From Tetracentron sinense (taxonomy: Eukaryota; Streptophyta; Magnoliopsida; Trochodendrales; Trochodendraceae), in contig CM026571.1 in the NCBI GenBank assembly GCA_015143295.1, positions 8,374,501 through 8,438,500 of the forward strand: DNA of 64,000 nucleotides. Reading direction: 5' to 3'. The notes under the pieces are model-generated. The model was not told the DNA's origin and did not search any database. It saw nothing but the letters and a program-made list of their open reading frames with translations. Position numbers and translations under genes: made by a program. Of the stretch, positions 1 through 12,017 are shown in pieces; positions within the stretch are counted from its first letter, which is position 1, and each line of letters begins with the position of its first letter.

Positions 1-99
1 ACGTTTCGGCTATCTTTCCTCTAACGATCTTCTCCTTATGATCACGCCGTGTATGGTTCTTATCTAAGGGTCTTTTGGTATTTTGTCCCTTCGAATGCT

Positions 100-106
100 T
101 ATAAAA
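100..106 (+). promoter_or_regulatory. TATA box for the antisense ORF
   Basis: TATAAAA lies 80 bases before the ATG at 187 and is followed by a pyrimidine-rich leader. It faces away from the pol remnant of the same retroelement, so it would drive the plus-strand ORF. Promoter function is inferred from the motif and spacing only. Confidence 0.4.
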
Positions 107-186
107 GGCGGGGGTTTCCTTGAGAACTTTTAGCAATTTTCTCTTTGTTTTCTCTTCCAGTGTTCTTTATTTTTGTATGAACATAG

Positions 187-1021
187 ATGGATCGTCGCCC
201 AATACCGTTGTCATTGCTTAGCCAGTCCAGAGACCATACTTCGGGATCCAGGGCCAAGATTCCAGAGGCTCAGAGCACCCAATCTTCTAGTGCTTCCAGT
301 GGAAAATGGGTAATTGAATTTCCTGATCCCCCGCTGGTCAGGATGCCAAGGCGAGGGGTGTCTGAGTGCTCCTTGGTGCCTGTTCAGGTGGAGGCTGCCA
401 CTTCCCGAGCTCGAATTTGTCTTCAGGTTGTGAAGGTGACTGGCCTAAACCCTGGAAGCCTGAGTTTTGGCTCGGGAATAGGTCCCTTTCGCTGGGAGGC
501 TCTGGTCTTCGGGACTCACGCGTTGCTCGATCCTTGATGGATGGGGTTCGCTTTACCTGAAGATGCTCAATCGGCGAGAAGTTGCAGAGATCAATCCCTG
601 AGGCTGAGGGGCGAGGGCTCTCTTTTCACCCTCGCCCTTGCTTTCTCTGAGCTCCAAGATTGGTTGTGGAGGGCCCACGAGGACCATCAAGCGACAATCG
701 AGACCTCCCAGGATGAGATTGCCCGTGCTCTTCGGGAGAATCACCGAGCTCGAGGTGGGGAGACGGACGGTGGTCGAGCTACGATGTGAGGTCGAGACCT
801 TGCGTGAGTAGGAGGGGCAACACAAGGCGATTGTTGAGAGGTTGCACTCGTTCCTGGCTTCTTATTATCAGGGGATGTTGAATGGCCTGGTTGAACTTGA
901 TCAGGCGAAAACACGTCGTCTGGTCATGGAGGAGCTTAGGAACGGGTGTCCGACAATGTCTCGGACTGATGGTATTAAAGACACTTCCTCTACTACCTCT
1001 AGTTTCCAAGAGGAACTATAA
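187..1021 (+). pseudogene. broken antisense ORF of a Tat/Grande-type gypsy element
   Basis: Reading starts at ATG 187 (MDRRPIPLSLL). An in-frame TGA sits at 535-537 and the frame resumes at once. Around 735-785 the coding frame shifts, and the new frame, with one internal TAG near 810, runs to TAA at 1019-1021. The second half is charged and helical (ITELEVGRRTVVEL, then HKAIVERLHSFLASYYQGM), suggesting a coiled coil. Intact length would be about 275 residues. It lies beyond the 3' end of the minus-strand pol and points the opposite way, matching the additional antisense ORF known between pol and the 3' LTR in Grande, RIRE2 and Retand elements. No enzymatic domain is recognised. That it belongs to the same element as the pol remnant is inference from position. 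Confidence 0.5.
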
Positions 1022-1489
1022 ACGCTGATCTTGTACACCTAGCTTAGGTATGACACAGGTTGTTGTACTTATGCATGACAAGTTTGCAGAGAGTCCGAGG
1101 TGGAGTAGGAACCCTTTTTTGACCCTTCTTGACTGGATCTTCGTTGTATATCTTCTTTGGCTCTGATGCTCTGTCGCTCTCGTCTTCGTCATGTGTTTTG
1201 TATATCTTATTTGGCTTTGATGCTCTTGATGTAAATGAGTTTCTCCCCTCAGAGGCTATATAAATGAAAGCGCTCTTTTTTTTACTAGACTTGCGTGTTT
1301 GCTCCCAATGTTTGCCCTCTTTTGAACTTGAGTTGGCTTGGTGTCGGGACTCCTGTAATGCGGAGAACTTCTTCGGACTATAGTTTCGCATTTCTCTGAG
1401 ATGATGACATGTCTTTTGGATTGTGATGACATGATGAACCGTATTTACCCTTACCCTTGTGATCATCCGAGCCGAAACTAAGGATTCTT

Positions 1490-2330
1490 GATGTAGGATA
1501 TGAAGGACCGTATTAACCTCACTCAAGCATTCCTCCGAGGAGACGACATGCGCCTCAAATTCATGATGAAGGACTATGAGGGACCATATTAATCTCACTC
1601 CTGCATTCCTCCTAGGAGACGACATGCGCCTCAGATTCATGACGAAGGACTATGATGGACCGTATTTAAATTTTAACCTCACTCTTGTGATTATCCGGGT
1701 CGAAGTTAAGGATTCTCGACGTAAGATATGAGAGACCGCATTAACCTCACTCATGCTTTCCTTCGAGGAGATGACATGTGTCTCAGATTCATGACGAAGG
1801 ACTTTGAGGGACCGTATTTAACCTCATCTTTGTGATTATCCAAGCCGAAGCTAAGGATTCTCGATGTAGGATATGAGAGACCGTATTTAAACTCACACTT
1901 GCGATCATCCGGGCCAAAGCTAAGGATTATCGATGTAAGATATGAGGGACCGTATTAACCTCTCCTCCATTCCTTCGAGGAGACGACATGTGCCTCAGAT
2001 TCATGACGAAGGATTATAAGGGACCGTATTTAACCTCACCCTTGGGATTATCTAGGCCGAAGCTAAGGATTCTCGATGTAGGATATTAGGGATCGAATTT
2101 AAACTCGCTCTTGCGATCATCCGGGCTGAAGCTAAGATTCTCGACGTAAGATATAAGGGACCATATTAACCTCACTCCTGCATTCCTTCGAGGAGACGAA
2201 ATGCGCCTCAGATTCATGACGAAGGACTATAAGGGACCGTAGTACACCTCAGTTCCTCATTCCTCTGAGGGGACGACATGCGCCTCAAATTCACGATGAT
2301 GGACTATGAGGGGCTTTCAGAGATCATTTG
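1490..2330. repeat. tandem/interspersed repeat block in gypsy 3' region
   Basis: The block is built of diverged units recurring at roughly 75-150 bases. One unit type carries GAGGAGACGACATGCGCCTC followed by AGATTCATGACGAAGGACTA; another carries GCCGAAGCTAAGGATTCTCG. Units are joined by GAGGGACCGTATTAACCTCA-like links. At least six copies of the first type are visible. It sits between the pol remnant and the antisense ORF, where Tat-lineage elements often carry tandem repeats. ORFs crossing it are repeat artefacts. Confidence 0.8.
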
Positions 2331-2439
2331 AATTTTTAGTATAATGTAGTTAATCATAAAATTCAGAATTGTTTGCTATTGGAAATACCTTTTGAGTTTG
2401 GAAATATTCCATGGTTTCGGCATGGGCGTTTCTTGCATA

Positions 2440-4690
2440 TCCTTGAGGTAGTACGCCCCCGGTGCACCGATTTGGGTGACTACATAGGGCCCTTCCCAAT
2501 TCGCCCCCAACTTGCCGTTGTTTAGTTCTCGGGTATTCAGGAAAACTTTCCTTAAGACAAGGTCTACGACCTAGAATTCACTGACCTTGACCTTTCGGTT
2601 GTAAATTTCTGTAACAATCATTGATATTCCAATGTCTTGATGATTGCCCGATCTCGCTGTTCCTCTACTAGGTCTAGGTGCAATGCCTTTTGTTCTTAAT
2701 TCTCGGGTTCTCATGCTATTTCTGACGTAGGAGTTGGAAGACTGACCTCAGTGGGGATGACAATTTCCATTCCGTATACGAGTGAGAATAGCGTTTCTCT
2801 GGTCGGTTTTCTTGGGATCGTCCTGTATCCCCATAGGATATTGGGCAATTCTTCAGTCCAGCGCTCCTTGGCTGAGTCGAGCCTCCTTTTTATGGCGTTT
2901 AGTTTGCTCTTGTTTGAGGCCTCTGCCTGCCCATTGCCTTGTGGATAATATAAGGTGGAAAACCACTGTCTGATTTTGAGGTCTTTGCACAACGAAGCTA
3001 TCGTTTTGGCAGTGAATTATCTTCCGTCTTGTTCCTTGATCCAGATTAGGGGGATTGCCTAAACCCATTTAGTAAAGTAATCGGTTCCGAACCGACACAC
3101 TATATGTTCCCAAATGAATTTCCCGACGTCTTGCTCCTTGATCCAGACTAGGGGGATTGCCTCAACCCATTTGGTAAAGTAATTGGTTACGATGAGTAGG
3201 AAAGTTATATTTCCCTTAGCCCGAGGGAGGGGTCTGACGATGTCTAATCCCCATTGCACGAAAGGCCAGGGATTGGAGACCGTTTTGATTTTGGTTGCAG
3301 GTTGGTGGATGGCTCGAGCATGTATTTGGCATTTGCTGCATTTCTTAGCATTTTTTCTGTTCGTCTGCCTGCATATAGGGCCAAAATTACTCTTGCCTTA
3401 TAGCTCGGAAAGCTAAAGTGTGTCCCTCAGAATGAACTCCATAGACTCCTTCATGGAGCTCAGCCAGGATCCCTTCCGTGTCTTGAGGATGTACGCATTT
3501 TAAGTGGGGCCTCCATAAGATTTCCGAAACAGTTCGTTACCGTGGATTACGCAACGAGGTGCTTTTGCTTTTAGTTTCCGGGCTTTTATGGGGTCATCAG
3601 GGAGGACCTCGCTTTTGAGGTAGTTAATTATGGGTCGATCCAATTAGGAGGTTTGTTGTTGACCGAGGCGATTGGTTCTAGTTTGTAGGCCGAAGGAGTC
3701 TCTTTGTACTATACCACTATGGTTCGCGGCTGGTCGGCTTGTAGCATAGACACCACATATGCGAGTGTGTCTGCCGTCTGCGTGCCTGTTATCCGACCTT
3801 GGTATTTGGCGCACCTCCAGTCGATCAAATTCCAACCCCTTGATTCAGATTATTTCGGCGTAACTTTTCATCTGATTGTCCCAATGTAAGTTCCTCCGAG
3901 CTGGTCCACTACCAGCTGCGAGTCAGTGTGTACTAGAAGGCTCTTGACCCCAAGATCGGTGGCACTTGCGATCCCTGATAGCAGAGCCTCGTACTTTGCC
4001 TCGTTGTTGGAGGTCGGGAAGCCCAATCTAATTGATTTATCGATCTTAATTCCTTCTGGGTTGATGAGTACTGCCCCCACTCTAGACCCATTGGAGTTCG
4101 AGGACCCATTGACGAACATTTTCTAGTTCGGCCATGACCAGTTCGCCACGGTTTCATGATCACCCAACTCCATGTTTAGCGGTTCATGCTCTGGGGTAGG
4201 ATGGATGTCCTCCACAGGGAAGTCTGCCAAAAAGTCAGCCATTGCTTGCACTTTTTCGGCGGTTCGGGGAGTGTATTGGATGTCAAAACTCGTTTAGGGC
4301 CACGACCCACTTGGCCATTCGCCCGGCCAGCTCCGATTTTCCCATGACAGTCTTCAAGGGTTACTTCGTGATGACTTCAATGGTGTGAGCTTATAAATAG
4401 GGTCTGAGTTTCGCGGCGGAGTGTACGAGAGCTAATCCCAGTTTTTCTAGTTTACTGGACCTTCTCTCGGCGTCCAGTAAAGTCTTGCTAGTGAAGTAGA
4501 TTGACTTCTCAATCCCTGCGTCGTTTTGGACCAATACTGAGCTGATGGCGTTCTTTGAAACGGAAATATAAAGATTCAGCTTTTTGCCTTGCATTGGCTT
4601 GGACAGGATTGGGGTTTTCCCAAGTTACTATTTAGCTTTTGGAACGGCTGATTGCACTCTTCGGTTGTCGTGGCAACCACTTGCACCATA
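2440..4690 (-). pseudogene. Ty3/gypsy Tat-lineage pol remnant (RNase H, second RNase H, integrase)
   Basis: Reading the minus strand from high to low coordinates: the end of RT with its RNase H (4391-4680: LNLYISVSKNAISSVLVQND, then YFTSKTLLDAERR); the additional archaeal-type RNase H of Tat elements (3868-4163: FVNGSSNSNGSRVGAVL, NNEAKYEALLSG, HTDSQLVVDQL); then integrase (3059-3259: GLDIVRPLPRAKGN and YFTKWVEAIPL; 2711-2992: FSTLYYPQGNGQAEASNK, WGYRTIPRKPT). Frameshifts and stops separate all parts. The stretch encoding YFTKWVEAIPL and its neighbourhood is partly duplicated at 3030-3190. The catalytic part of RT and gag are missing above about 4690. The order RT-RNH-aRNH-IN is diagnostic for the Tat/Ogre group. 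Confidence 0.85.
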
Positions 4691-6515
4691 AGCATGTATT
4701 AGAGCATTCCAGATCTTTCGATTGACTGATATAATGGTCTTATTCTCCTCATCAAGTGAACCGTCACTTTTGCTGGCCATGAGTGAGAGAGAGAGAGGCT
4801 TTGACTTACCAAGAAAGGCAGAGGACTACGGACTATCATTGTAGTCAATGTCATCAAGCACCAAAATTTTTAGCCGAAAGACAGTCGAAGATGAGGTATC
4901 AGTATCACAGACAGTTAATAGCGGCAAAGGAGAGGAAAAGAATTGGGGGCCTAAGTCTATTTCTTAATGGTGTCTACATAGTAAATTTAAGTTTGGTGTG
5001 TAGTTAGGAAATGTTGGTGTGCGGCGTGTGCTGTAGCAGTGCCCTTAATTGATCTTATAGACCCACTATTTTCTATTTTTTTAATTACCCACAAAAAGCA
5101 ACATAGGGGTTCTTATATTTTACTTGATGTTTCTCTAATTTTGCTCTTCTTAGAGGGGAGAAGGATTCTTTTAGGATCCTCAATTGGTCCATGAATCTCC
5201 CTTTTAAATCCTAAATCTGAATTTTTGTTTAGTACTTTCATTCTTTCATGTTTCTTTGGCTTAGGGACAAGATAAGCTTCTCGATGAGGTCTCTCTTTGT
5301 TCAAATTAAAGCCTATAGCATCTTCGTATTGGTTCATTTGCTTTATCCAAGAGTTTTTTAAACTCTTTTTCTTATGTTCTTATTAAGGTGAGAATCATTC
5401 TAGGGCCCTCATATGGTTCATATTCTTATTCATCTTTTCTCCAAAAAAGTTCATGAAAACTCTTTTAAATATTTGTTTTAAGCCAGTTTTTTCAAAGAGA
5501 CAATCTTAAGTACACCTTGAAAGCATTGGTAACAGTCATCTTCGGACGGATGGATTGAGATGCCTAACACTTTCCCCTATTCATAACAGAACCTCCTTTC
5601 CTATAATCATCTTGTGTTGTAGATCAATGAGTCATTTCTGTTGTAAAGCATTTTTCAAAGTGTCTATTTCATGGCTACCAATCACTCAATCTATGGTTGA
5701 TGACTTATGCCAACTCCAGATTTCCCATAGTAGCACGCATGTGTTAGTGTGGGGATGATCTTTATAAATCATCCCAAAAGTCACTATGCTAGTGGACAAG
5801 CAATTGCACACAGAAACCCAAGCCACACATTTTCAATAATAAAGAAGAGAAAACTATCTATGGTGTTACTAATAGCAATGCCTAGAGTGATCACCAAGGC
5901 CTTCATCTAATTCTTCGACGATCCATTTCTCGAGGAATCTTTCCCGGGTTTCCCGGGTGACATACTCTTGGCCCCAAATTGGGGAATCTATTGTATAGTT
6001 AGAACTTGAAAATGATGGACATAAAATTCTCATTGTTGGTTTAAGTTTTTTACGTAATACAGAAGAGTTCACTGATAGAATTGATACCCATGACTTTCTT
6101 ATTAAGTGTACCATATTGGGATACACACTAAAGGCTTCGGTTAGACTGTTATCCAGTGTTAAGTACTGATATAATGTCTAGAATATCACAGCTTGGCCTA
6201 TGGTGTGTAATTACACAAGATAAGGCTTCAAGTACCTCAATCGACTTTTGACTAAGAGAGCAATGGAGCAAGCATATTCACTTGAATTTGTGGGCGCGGT
6301 AAGCAGGTTTCAGTTATAATAGCCTAGTTTCTTAGAATCACTAAATCTTGGAGCCATTTATATTCATATCTCTATTTCTATTGGCATGTTCTTACTGTGG
6401 AGTACCATGCAATATCATTCCAACTTGAGATAATGTCTTGTTCCTCATGTTATCTTCTATAAATCCATATATATTAATTTTCTTCTGCTGCCTGTGACAT
6501 CTGTCCGGTAATCAG
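4691..6515. other. unassigned interval before the PUX8-type gene
   Basis: Short ORFs occur on both strands, for example minus 5113-5337 (lysine-rich, KKHERMKVLNKNSDLGFKRE), but I recognise none of them. A minus-strand stretch at 5400-5720 reads as interrupted coding sequence (EIDTLKNALQQK, LIDLQHKMI) and may be another dead retroelement. The interval is either intron 1 of the gene that follows or its upstream flank; no first exon could be identified. Confidence 0.4.
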
Positions 6516-9500
6516 GAACATGGTGGCGATCTCAATGAAGCTGTGAATGCATATTTTAGTGAAGGAGATAGAAACATGTGCGCAATTTTGCTTCTTATTT
6601 TCTTTTTAATTTTTCGTCTAATTTACCAAGAAATTCCCTTTGCATTTGTGGTAGTGCCCTGGTTTTTTCTTTGATACTATTATGTTTCATGTCCAGTCTG
6701 AATCCAACAGCTATTGCTGCCCCTCAAAATGATTTCATGGCAATAGATGATCCAATTCAAGTTGAATCCCAGGAACTTCCTTTACCACTTTTGTCTGCTG
6801 CTATAAGTTTGGACCCAGACCCGAATTTTGCTAGAAATTCCTTTGATGGAAGGGGTGCTTCTGAGTTTACCAGCCGTGCACCACTGGATTCACATCCAAG
6901 AGAGGTGAGGGAGATCCCTATAGAGTTCAAAGATGGGAATGAGCAATCTGGTCATTCTGGACCTGGACCTACCATTGAGGATGTCACTGAAACTGCACAT
7001 ATGCAAGGCGAAGAAATCCTTGGGAATGTCATAATTGACGATGAAGAAGATGAAGATATTCCAACAGCTCCCCCTGTCCATGCTGCAGGTCAGAATGAAA
7101 GAAAAGAAGGATTCTCCGGTGATAGTCTTCATGAGAGAGATCCTAGATCGAGTGCTCGTGAATTAGACAGTTTACCTGACTATGGTATTGATATAGAAGA
7201 AGAAATGATTAAAGCTGCCATTGAGGCTTCAAAGTGGGAGGTTCAACAGGGCTACAAAAATCAGCACTATGGTGTTCCTGATGTATGTGGCAATCTTTGT
7301 AGTTGTGATCATCTTATTCTCATGGTTTTGGTGAATTACCATGCATGCCATTTATATTGATATATTTTCTTCTTGATGCAGGATTCATCTGGTCCTGGGC
7401 TTCAGCAAAGGCAATCTCACCTAGAAGATCCCGAGCTTGCACATGCAGTTTCATTGTCCTTGAAGGTTTCTAGATCCTGCCATAGTTTTGTGCTTTCCTT
7501 ATTTTTGTTGTTCCTGTTTCCTTTTAACATGAATTGGCTTCAGACGGCAGAGAAAGAGAAAGCACTGCGTGGGCGGGGCGGGAAAGTTAGTGAAGAGGAA
7601 CAGGGAATTTTCAATTCAGCTGATGTGGAAAAGTTGGAGACACTTACAACAGCAAATGGAAGGTAAATATATATATATATATATATATATGTATCCTTTG
7701 TTACATTTCATGTCTATATGATATTTGATACGTGCACACACGGGTACGTGTGTTGTGTGCATCTGTGATGGCGTGTGTATATTTTGCATGCATCTGTGAT
7801 GCTGGTCTGGGAGGGCGTTGATGATTTGTTATGTATGTTCCTGATGTGATTTTTTTCCCATGGTGGAGGCAAGGATTTGGTTCTTCTAATGAGGGAACTT
7901 CAAGTCAATCCAAGTTGGAGGCAGGAAGCTCATCTGCCCAAGATGAAGCTGAAGATGTAGAAGAGCAGCCTCTTGTGAGGCACAGGTCCAGACAAGTTGC
8001 TTTTGGATCTGTGGAGCCCTCTACAGGAGTAGGAGAAATGGCCGTCAGCCCACCATCAAGTCCTGAACCTCATGATATTGCTAATCACCAGCACAATAGA
8101 GATGCCTTCCCCTCTGATGAGGTATCATCGTTTTGTTTCACAAAACCTGAACAATAATTTTGAATCACCTCAAATGGATCATTCGTAGACTGTAGTGAAA
8201 TGTCAATGTTACACTAACCAAGTTGTTTACATCCTTATGATGATATAGTGGGGAGGTATATCTTCCATGGAGCATGATGAAGCAGTTATGCTTGAGGCCG
8301 CACTTTTTGGTGGAATACCTGAAGGTACTGCATATCATTTTGCATACGCACCTCATCAGCTCATGCAAACTGGTTCAGATAGAACTGGAGGTCCCTATCC
8401 TCAACCGGTACCCCGCCCTCCATCACCCACTCTGACAGCACAGCGCTTACTACGTGAACAACAGGTTTGAACTTCTGGCGAGCAATCATGGGTGTGGCGA
8501 TAGTTATTTTAGGAGACATGATTGAAATATGATCTATGCTTGCAGGATGATGAGTACCTAGCATCCCTGCAAGCCGACAGAGAAAAAGAATTGAAGGCCA
8601 CAGAGGAGGCTGAAGCTCGTCGCTTGGAAGAACAAGTGGCCAGAGAAGCCGCTCTTCAAAACGAAAGACTGAAGGAGGAAGAATCTCGCAGGAAATTGCT
8701 AGAGCAAGAGGTAATGACAATTGAAATTTGGATTTAAGGATGATTGAAGCTGATGAGATGAGTACAAATTATTACATTAGCATTTTATGATAAATTCCCC
8801 ACACTTGCTTCTCTATAGGGTTGCTACAAAATGCAAATGTGTAATCTCATGTATTAGAACACTGTTTTCTATATAAAAAAGGGTCACAATTATATTCTTC
8901 AAGTAATTCATTTTTTACATATGTTCTTATCTGCCCAATGTGTTTTTTCAAAAATAAAATAAAATAAATAAACTATTGCTGATGAAAGGAGTGGGATATA
9001 TAGACCTAATTGAGTTTCACAACTGGTGTATGGGGAAACTCATTCACCATTCTCAGACTACGTGAATCAATTCTGAGATATATGCAATTATTATCAGATT
9101 GCCTGAGTCTTGACATGAAGAAGTAATCGCTAATTGATGATTGATGTGCTATGAGCCCTCGTTGATGAATACAAACAATTCGTGATATAGTATTGCTACT
9201 TCATCTGATCATTTCTACACATGCAAAGTTAGACAAATTGTCTTTGTTTAAGTTGCACTATGGATGTGTGTCGAAGTCCGACACGGATGCGAGTTGTTAG
9301 ATTTGGCAACTCCCAAAACTAGGATTCAAGGACCCGACTCGGGGAAGATTTCAAATTTTAGTGCATTGCTATTTGGATATGTAATGATGTATATCTTGTG
9401 CGTGGAAAATAAGGGCATAGATGAATGTAATAGTTTTGTATTCACCACCAATTAACTTTCTAAAGAATAAACTGGACTACCTATCTATAGTGCATGCCAA

Positions 9501-12017
9501 TTTATGTTGTGTAAGTAATGATTAGAAGAAAAGAAAATCCAGAAGTGTCTAACAAGAATCCAATACGCGAGAGTCTGAAACGTTTATGACATGGACATGC
9601 CACCCATGTAGAAGAGTCCGCACATCATAGGTCTTTAGCTAAAGGTATTTCAAGAAGATTCTATGCTATTGACAATAATTAAGCGTTCTGATGGATGCTA
9701 TGTTACAGGTACATGGCTTCATTTTAATCTTTCTTCAAGCTGATACATACTGAACTACTGAAGGATTTGACAGATAAAGTGGTAAATGGCACTCAGTGTT
9801 TGTACGATGAAAAAGCTTCATATGTAGTGAAAGAATAGGAAATAATGATATCACAACATCAAGAACTTTTGGTAGTTTGGCTGTGGGAATTAGTGGCCCT
9901 ACTTGCATGAAATAATCAAACTACAATTGACTTTTGGAATGCTTAACTTGTAACCCAACTGCTTAATGCTTTTGCTTCAATTATGGCTTCAGTCTTGCCC
10001 CTGGTGGTGACTTTTAGTCATTTCCATCCTGAGCATCCTAGATGGTAGATATCAGTGTGACTGATACTCATAATACTCTTCAACCCTTATTCCCTTTGAG
10101 GCAGGTTGTATTTTCTCCTCTGGGATTATTTTATGCTTGCCAACTCTCACCTTGTAATAGCAATTGTGCCTTCTATGTGTTTCTATGCATTAAAGCAGTC
10201 TCAACCTTGGTTACACAATTTATTGATATCAGTAACACGTAAAATTTAAAACTGTAGTTTCGTACTTTTTGCTTGACAGGAAATGGAAACTTCTTTTTTG
10301 ATAGTGGAATATTAAATCTGAAGTTGTCTATGACTGTTTTTCTGGTTTTTGATGTGTTTCTCACTAATGACAGGAGTTTGAGAGACAGCTGGCTACAAAA
10401 GAAGCTTCTCTTCCTGAGGAACCAACATCAGATGATGAGAATGCTGTGACTCTTCTTGTCCGAATGCCAGATGGCCGTCGCCGTGGCCGTCGCTTTCTGA
10501 AGTCTGACAAGCTCCAGGTAAATTTTGAGAGGGCATCCCTCTGCAAATATCCAGAATAAATTTGCAAATTCTCTTGGCTCAACTTGACTGTCTTTGTTTT
10601 GCATTGCAGTCTCTTTTTGACTTCATAGATGTTGGGAGAGCGGTTAAGCCTGACACCTATAGATTGGTACTTGTTCTTCTGTATCTTGACCTACTTTTTA
10701 CTAGTTCTCTGATAAAATTCTTTATTGAGCAGTTAAATAATCGTTCTGCCTCATGGAATTTTTTTTGATTGTGGACTATGGAATTATTCTCGATGCTTGT
10801 TCAACATGTACCCCAGCAAACATGGACTGCAGTACTGGTGTAGGCATGACATGGAGGTGCTTTGTTTTCAGGGTTGAATCTAGAGATCGAGTATTATGGG
10901 ACAGGACAACAATCTATAACCACAGTATCAGGGCAGGGCATGCAGCATACATGCAGGGTTCAAGTTCTAATATTGAAGGGTCCCACCTAGATGGTCGGTC
11001 TTTATATGATGCATGTTTTCTGTTTGTCCTGTTACTGTGCAGAAGATGGTCATCCCCATCTATATACTCAAGATTTTAATCTGAAAAAAACTACTAGTTT
11101 TAATAGAGAACCACTAGAACTGTGCATAAGATGGTAAGCCTCATCTATGTACTCAAGACTCTAGAATCTGGAAGATATCATAGTTTTAATAGAGAACCAC
11201 TAGAGGTATGAAGTCTGGTATGATATTGTGCTGCCATTGAGCTCCAGGAAATAGCATGACAACTGCACCACATTGTTTCAGCCATATGATTTTCATTGTG
11301 AACTAACTACATCGCATGTTATCCTGCGTCTTCAGTTTACCCTATTCCTTCATGATGGCGTGTTTAAGTCATTGTGTATATTACTATCAACATATATCAC
11401 AATATGTAGAACATAGTACACTAGTACTATATATGTTTGTTATTTTTGGATAGTGTGAACACTGACTCAGAACCCAAGTCTAGTGAGACAGCATGCGAAA
11501 GCAATATAAGTTATTTCATACAAGAAAATAAGGAATGGTTGAAGTGTAAGGGGCGTTGGTAACACTAATCGAAATAGGTAGAGCTTATATGAAAATTGTG
11601 CTTAGTTAGACTTTAGATTGTTAAGTTGAAGGTTAATTGCATGTCTACATTTTTTTGAAGTAGGGGTTTTATCTCTAAAATAAAAAAAAATAGCTATGAG
11701 TTACTTTTTAAAGTAGAAGTTTTTACCTTTAAAATCTTTACTTCAAAAAGATGTAGACATGCAATTAACCTTCAACTTAACAATCTAAAGTCCAACTAAA
11801 CACAAATTTCAAATAAGCTCTACCTATTTAGATTAGTGTTACCAAACGCCACCTAAGTAAGATATTGATAATTTCTGCTTATTCTGACGCTGATCTTCAT
11901 TGTGAACAGGTGAGGCCATACCCTCGGCGTGCTTTCAGCGATGGTGAGAGCGCGTTAACTCTGAATGAATTAGGCCTGACCAGCAAACAAGAAGCCTTAT
12001 TTCTAGAGTTGATTTAG
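6516..12017 (+). CDS. PUX8: plant UBX domain-containing protein, PUX8/SAY1-like (first exon missing)
   Basis: Exons read from splice sites and frame: 6516-6577, 6697-7282, 7382-7465, 7544-7662, 7869-8121, 8249-8464, 8546-8710, 10374-10517, 10610-10666, 11910-12017 (TAG). All introns are GT-AG and phases agree, giving about 597 residues. The first exon found encodes the end of a UBA domain ([18 protein letters not shown]). Next come ubiquitin-interacting motifs ([12 protein letters not shown] near 7195; [13 protein letters not shown] in 7382-7465), a charged coiled coil (8546-8710 into the next exon) and a C-terminal UBX domain over the last three exons, with RPYPRRAF at the R-FPR loop. PUX proteins are cofactors of the AAA-ATPase CDC48, delivering ubiquitinated substrates. 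The exon with the start codon and the first half of UBA was not found. Assignment to PUX8 within the family rests on overall layout. Confidence 0.9.
7667..7690. repeat. (TA)n microsatellite in PUX8 intron
   Basis: A pure TA run starts five bases after the splice donor at 7662/7663. It is short and probably length-polymorphic. It could affect local pairing near the donor, but nothing in the sequence shows that it does. Confidence 0.85.
8711..10373 (+). other. long intron of the PUX8-type gene
   Basis: A 1663-base intron between GTAATG and the acceptor CAG before 10374. I see no transposon with clear ends and no coding signal in it. Short ORFs here have no recognisable content. Confidence 0.8.
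11550..11853. mobile_element. PIF/Harbinger-type (Tourist-like) MITE in PUX8 last intron
   Basis: A 304-base foldback element. Left end GGGGCGTTGGTAACACTAAT and right end (reverse complement) GGTGGCGTTTGGTAACACTA pair, and pairing continues through most of the element. It is flanked by TAA on both sides (11547-11549 and 11854-11856), the 3-bp target duplication typical of PIF/Harbinger. It has no coding capacity. It ends 56 bases before the final acceptor of the PUX8-type gene. Confidence 0.8.

Noticed and set aside
1044..1640. Long minus-strand ORF (198 codons)
   Set aside because: It runs through the tandem-repeat block; its composition follows the repeat units and no domain is recognisable.
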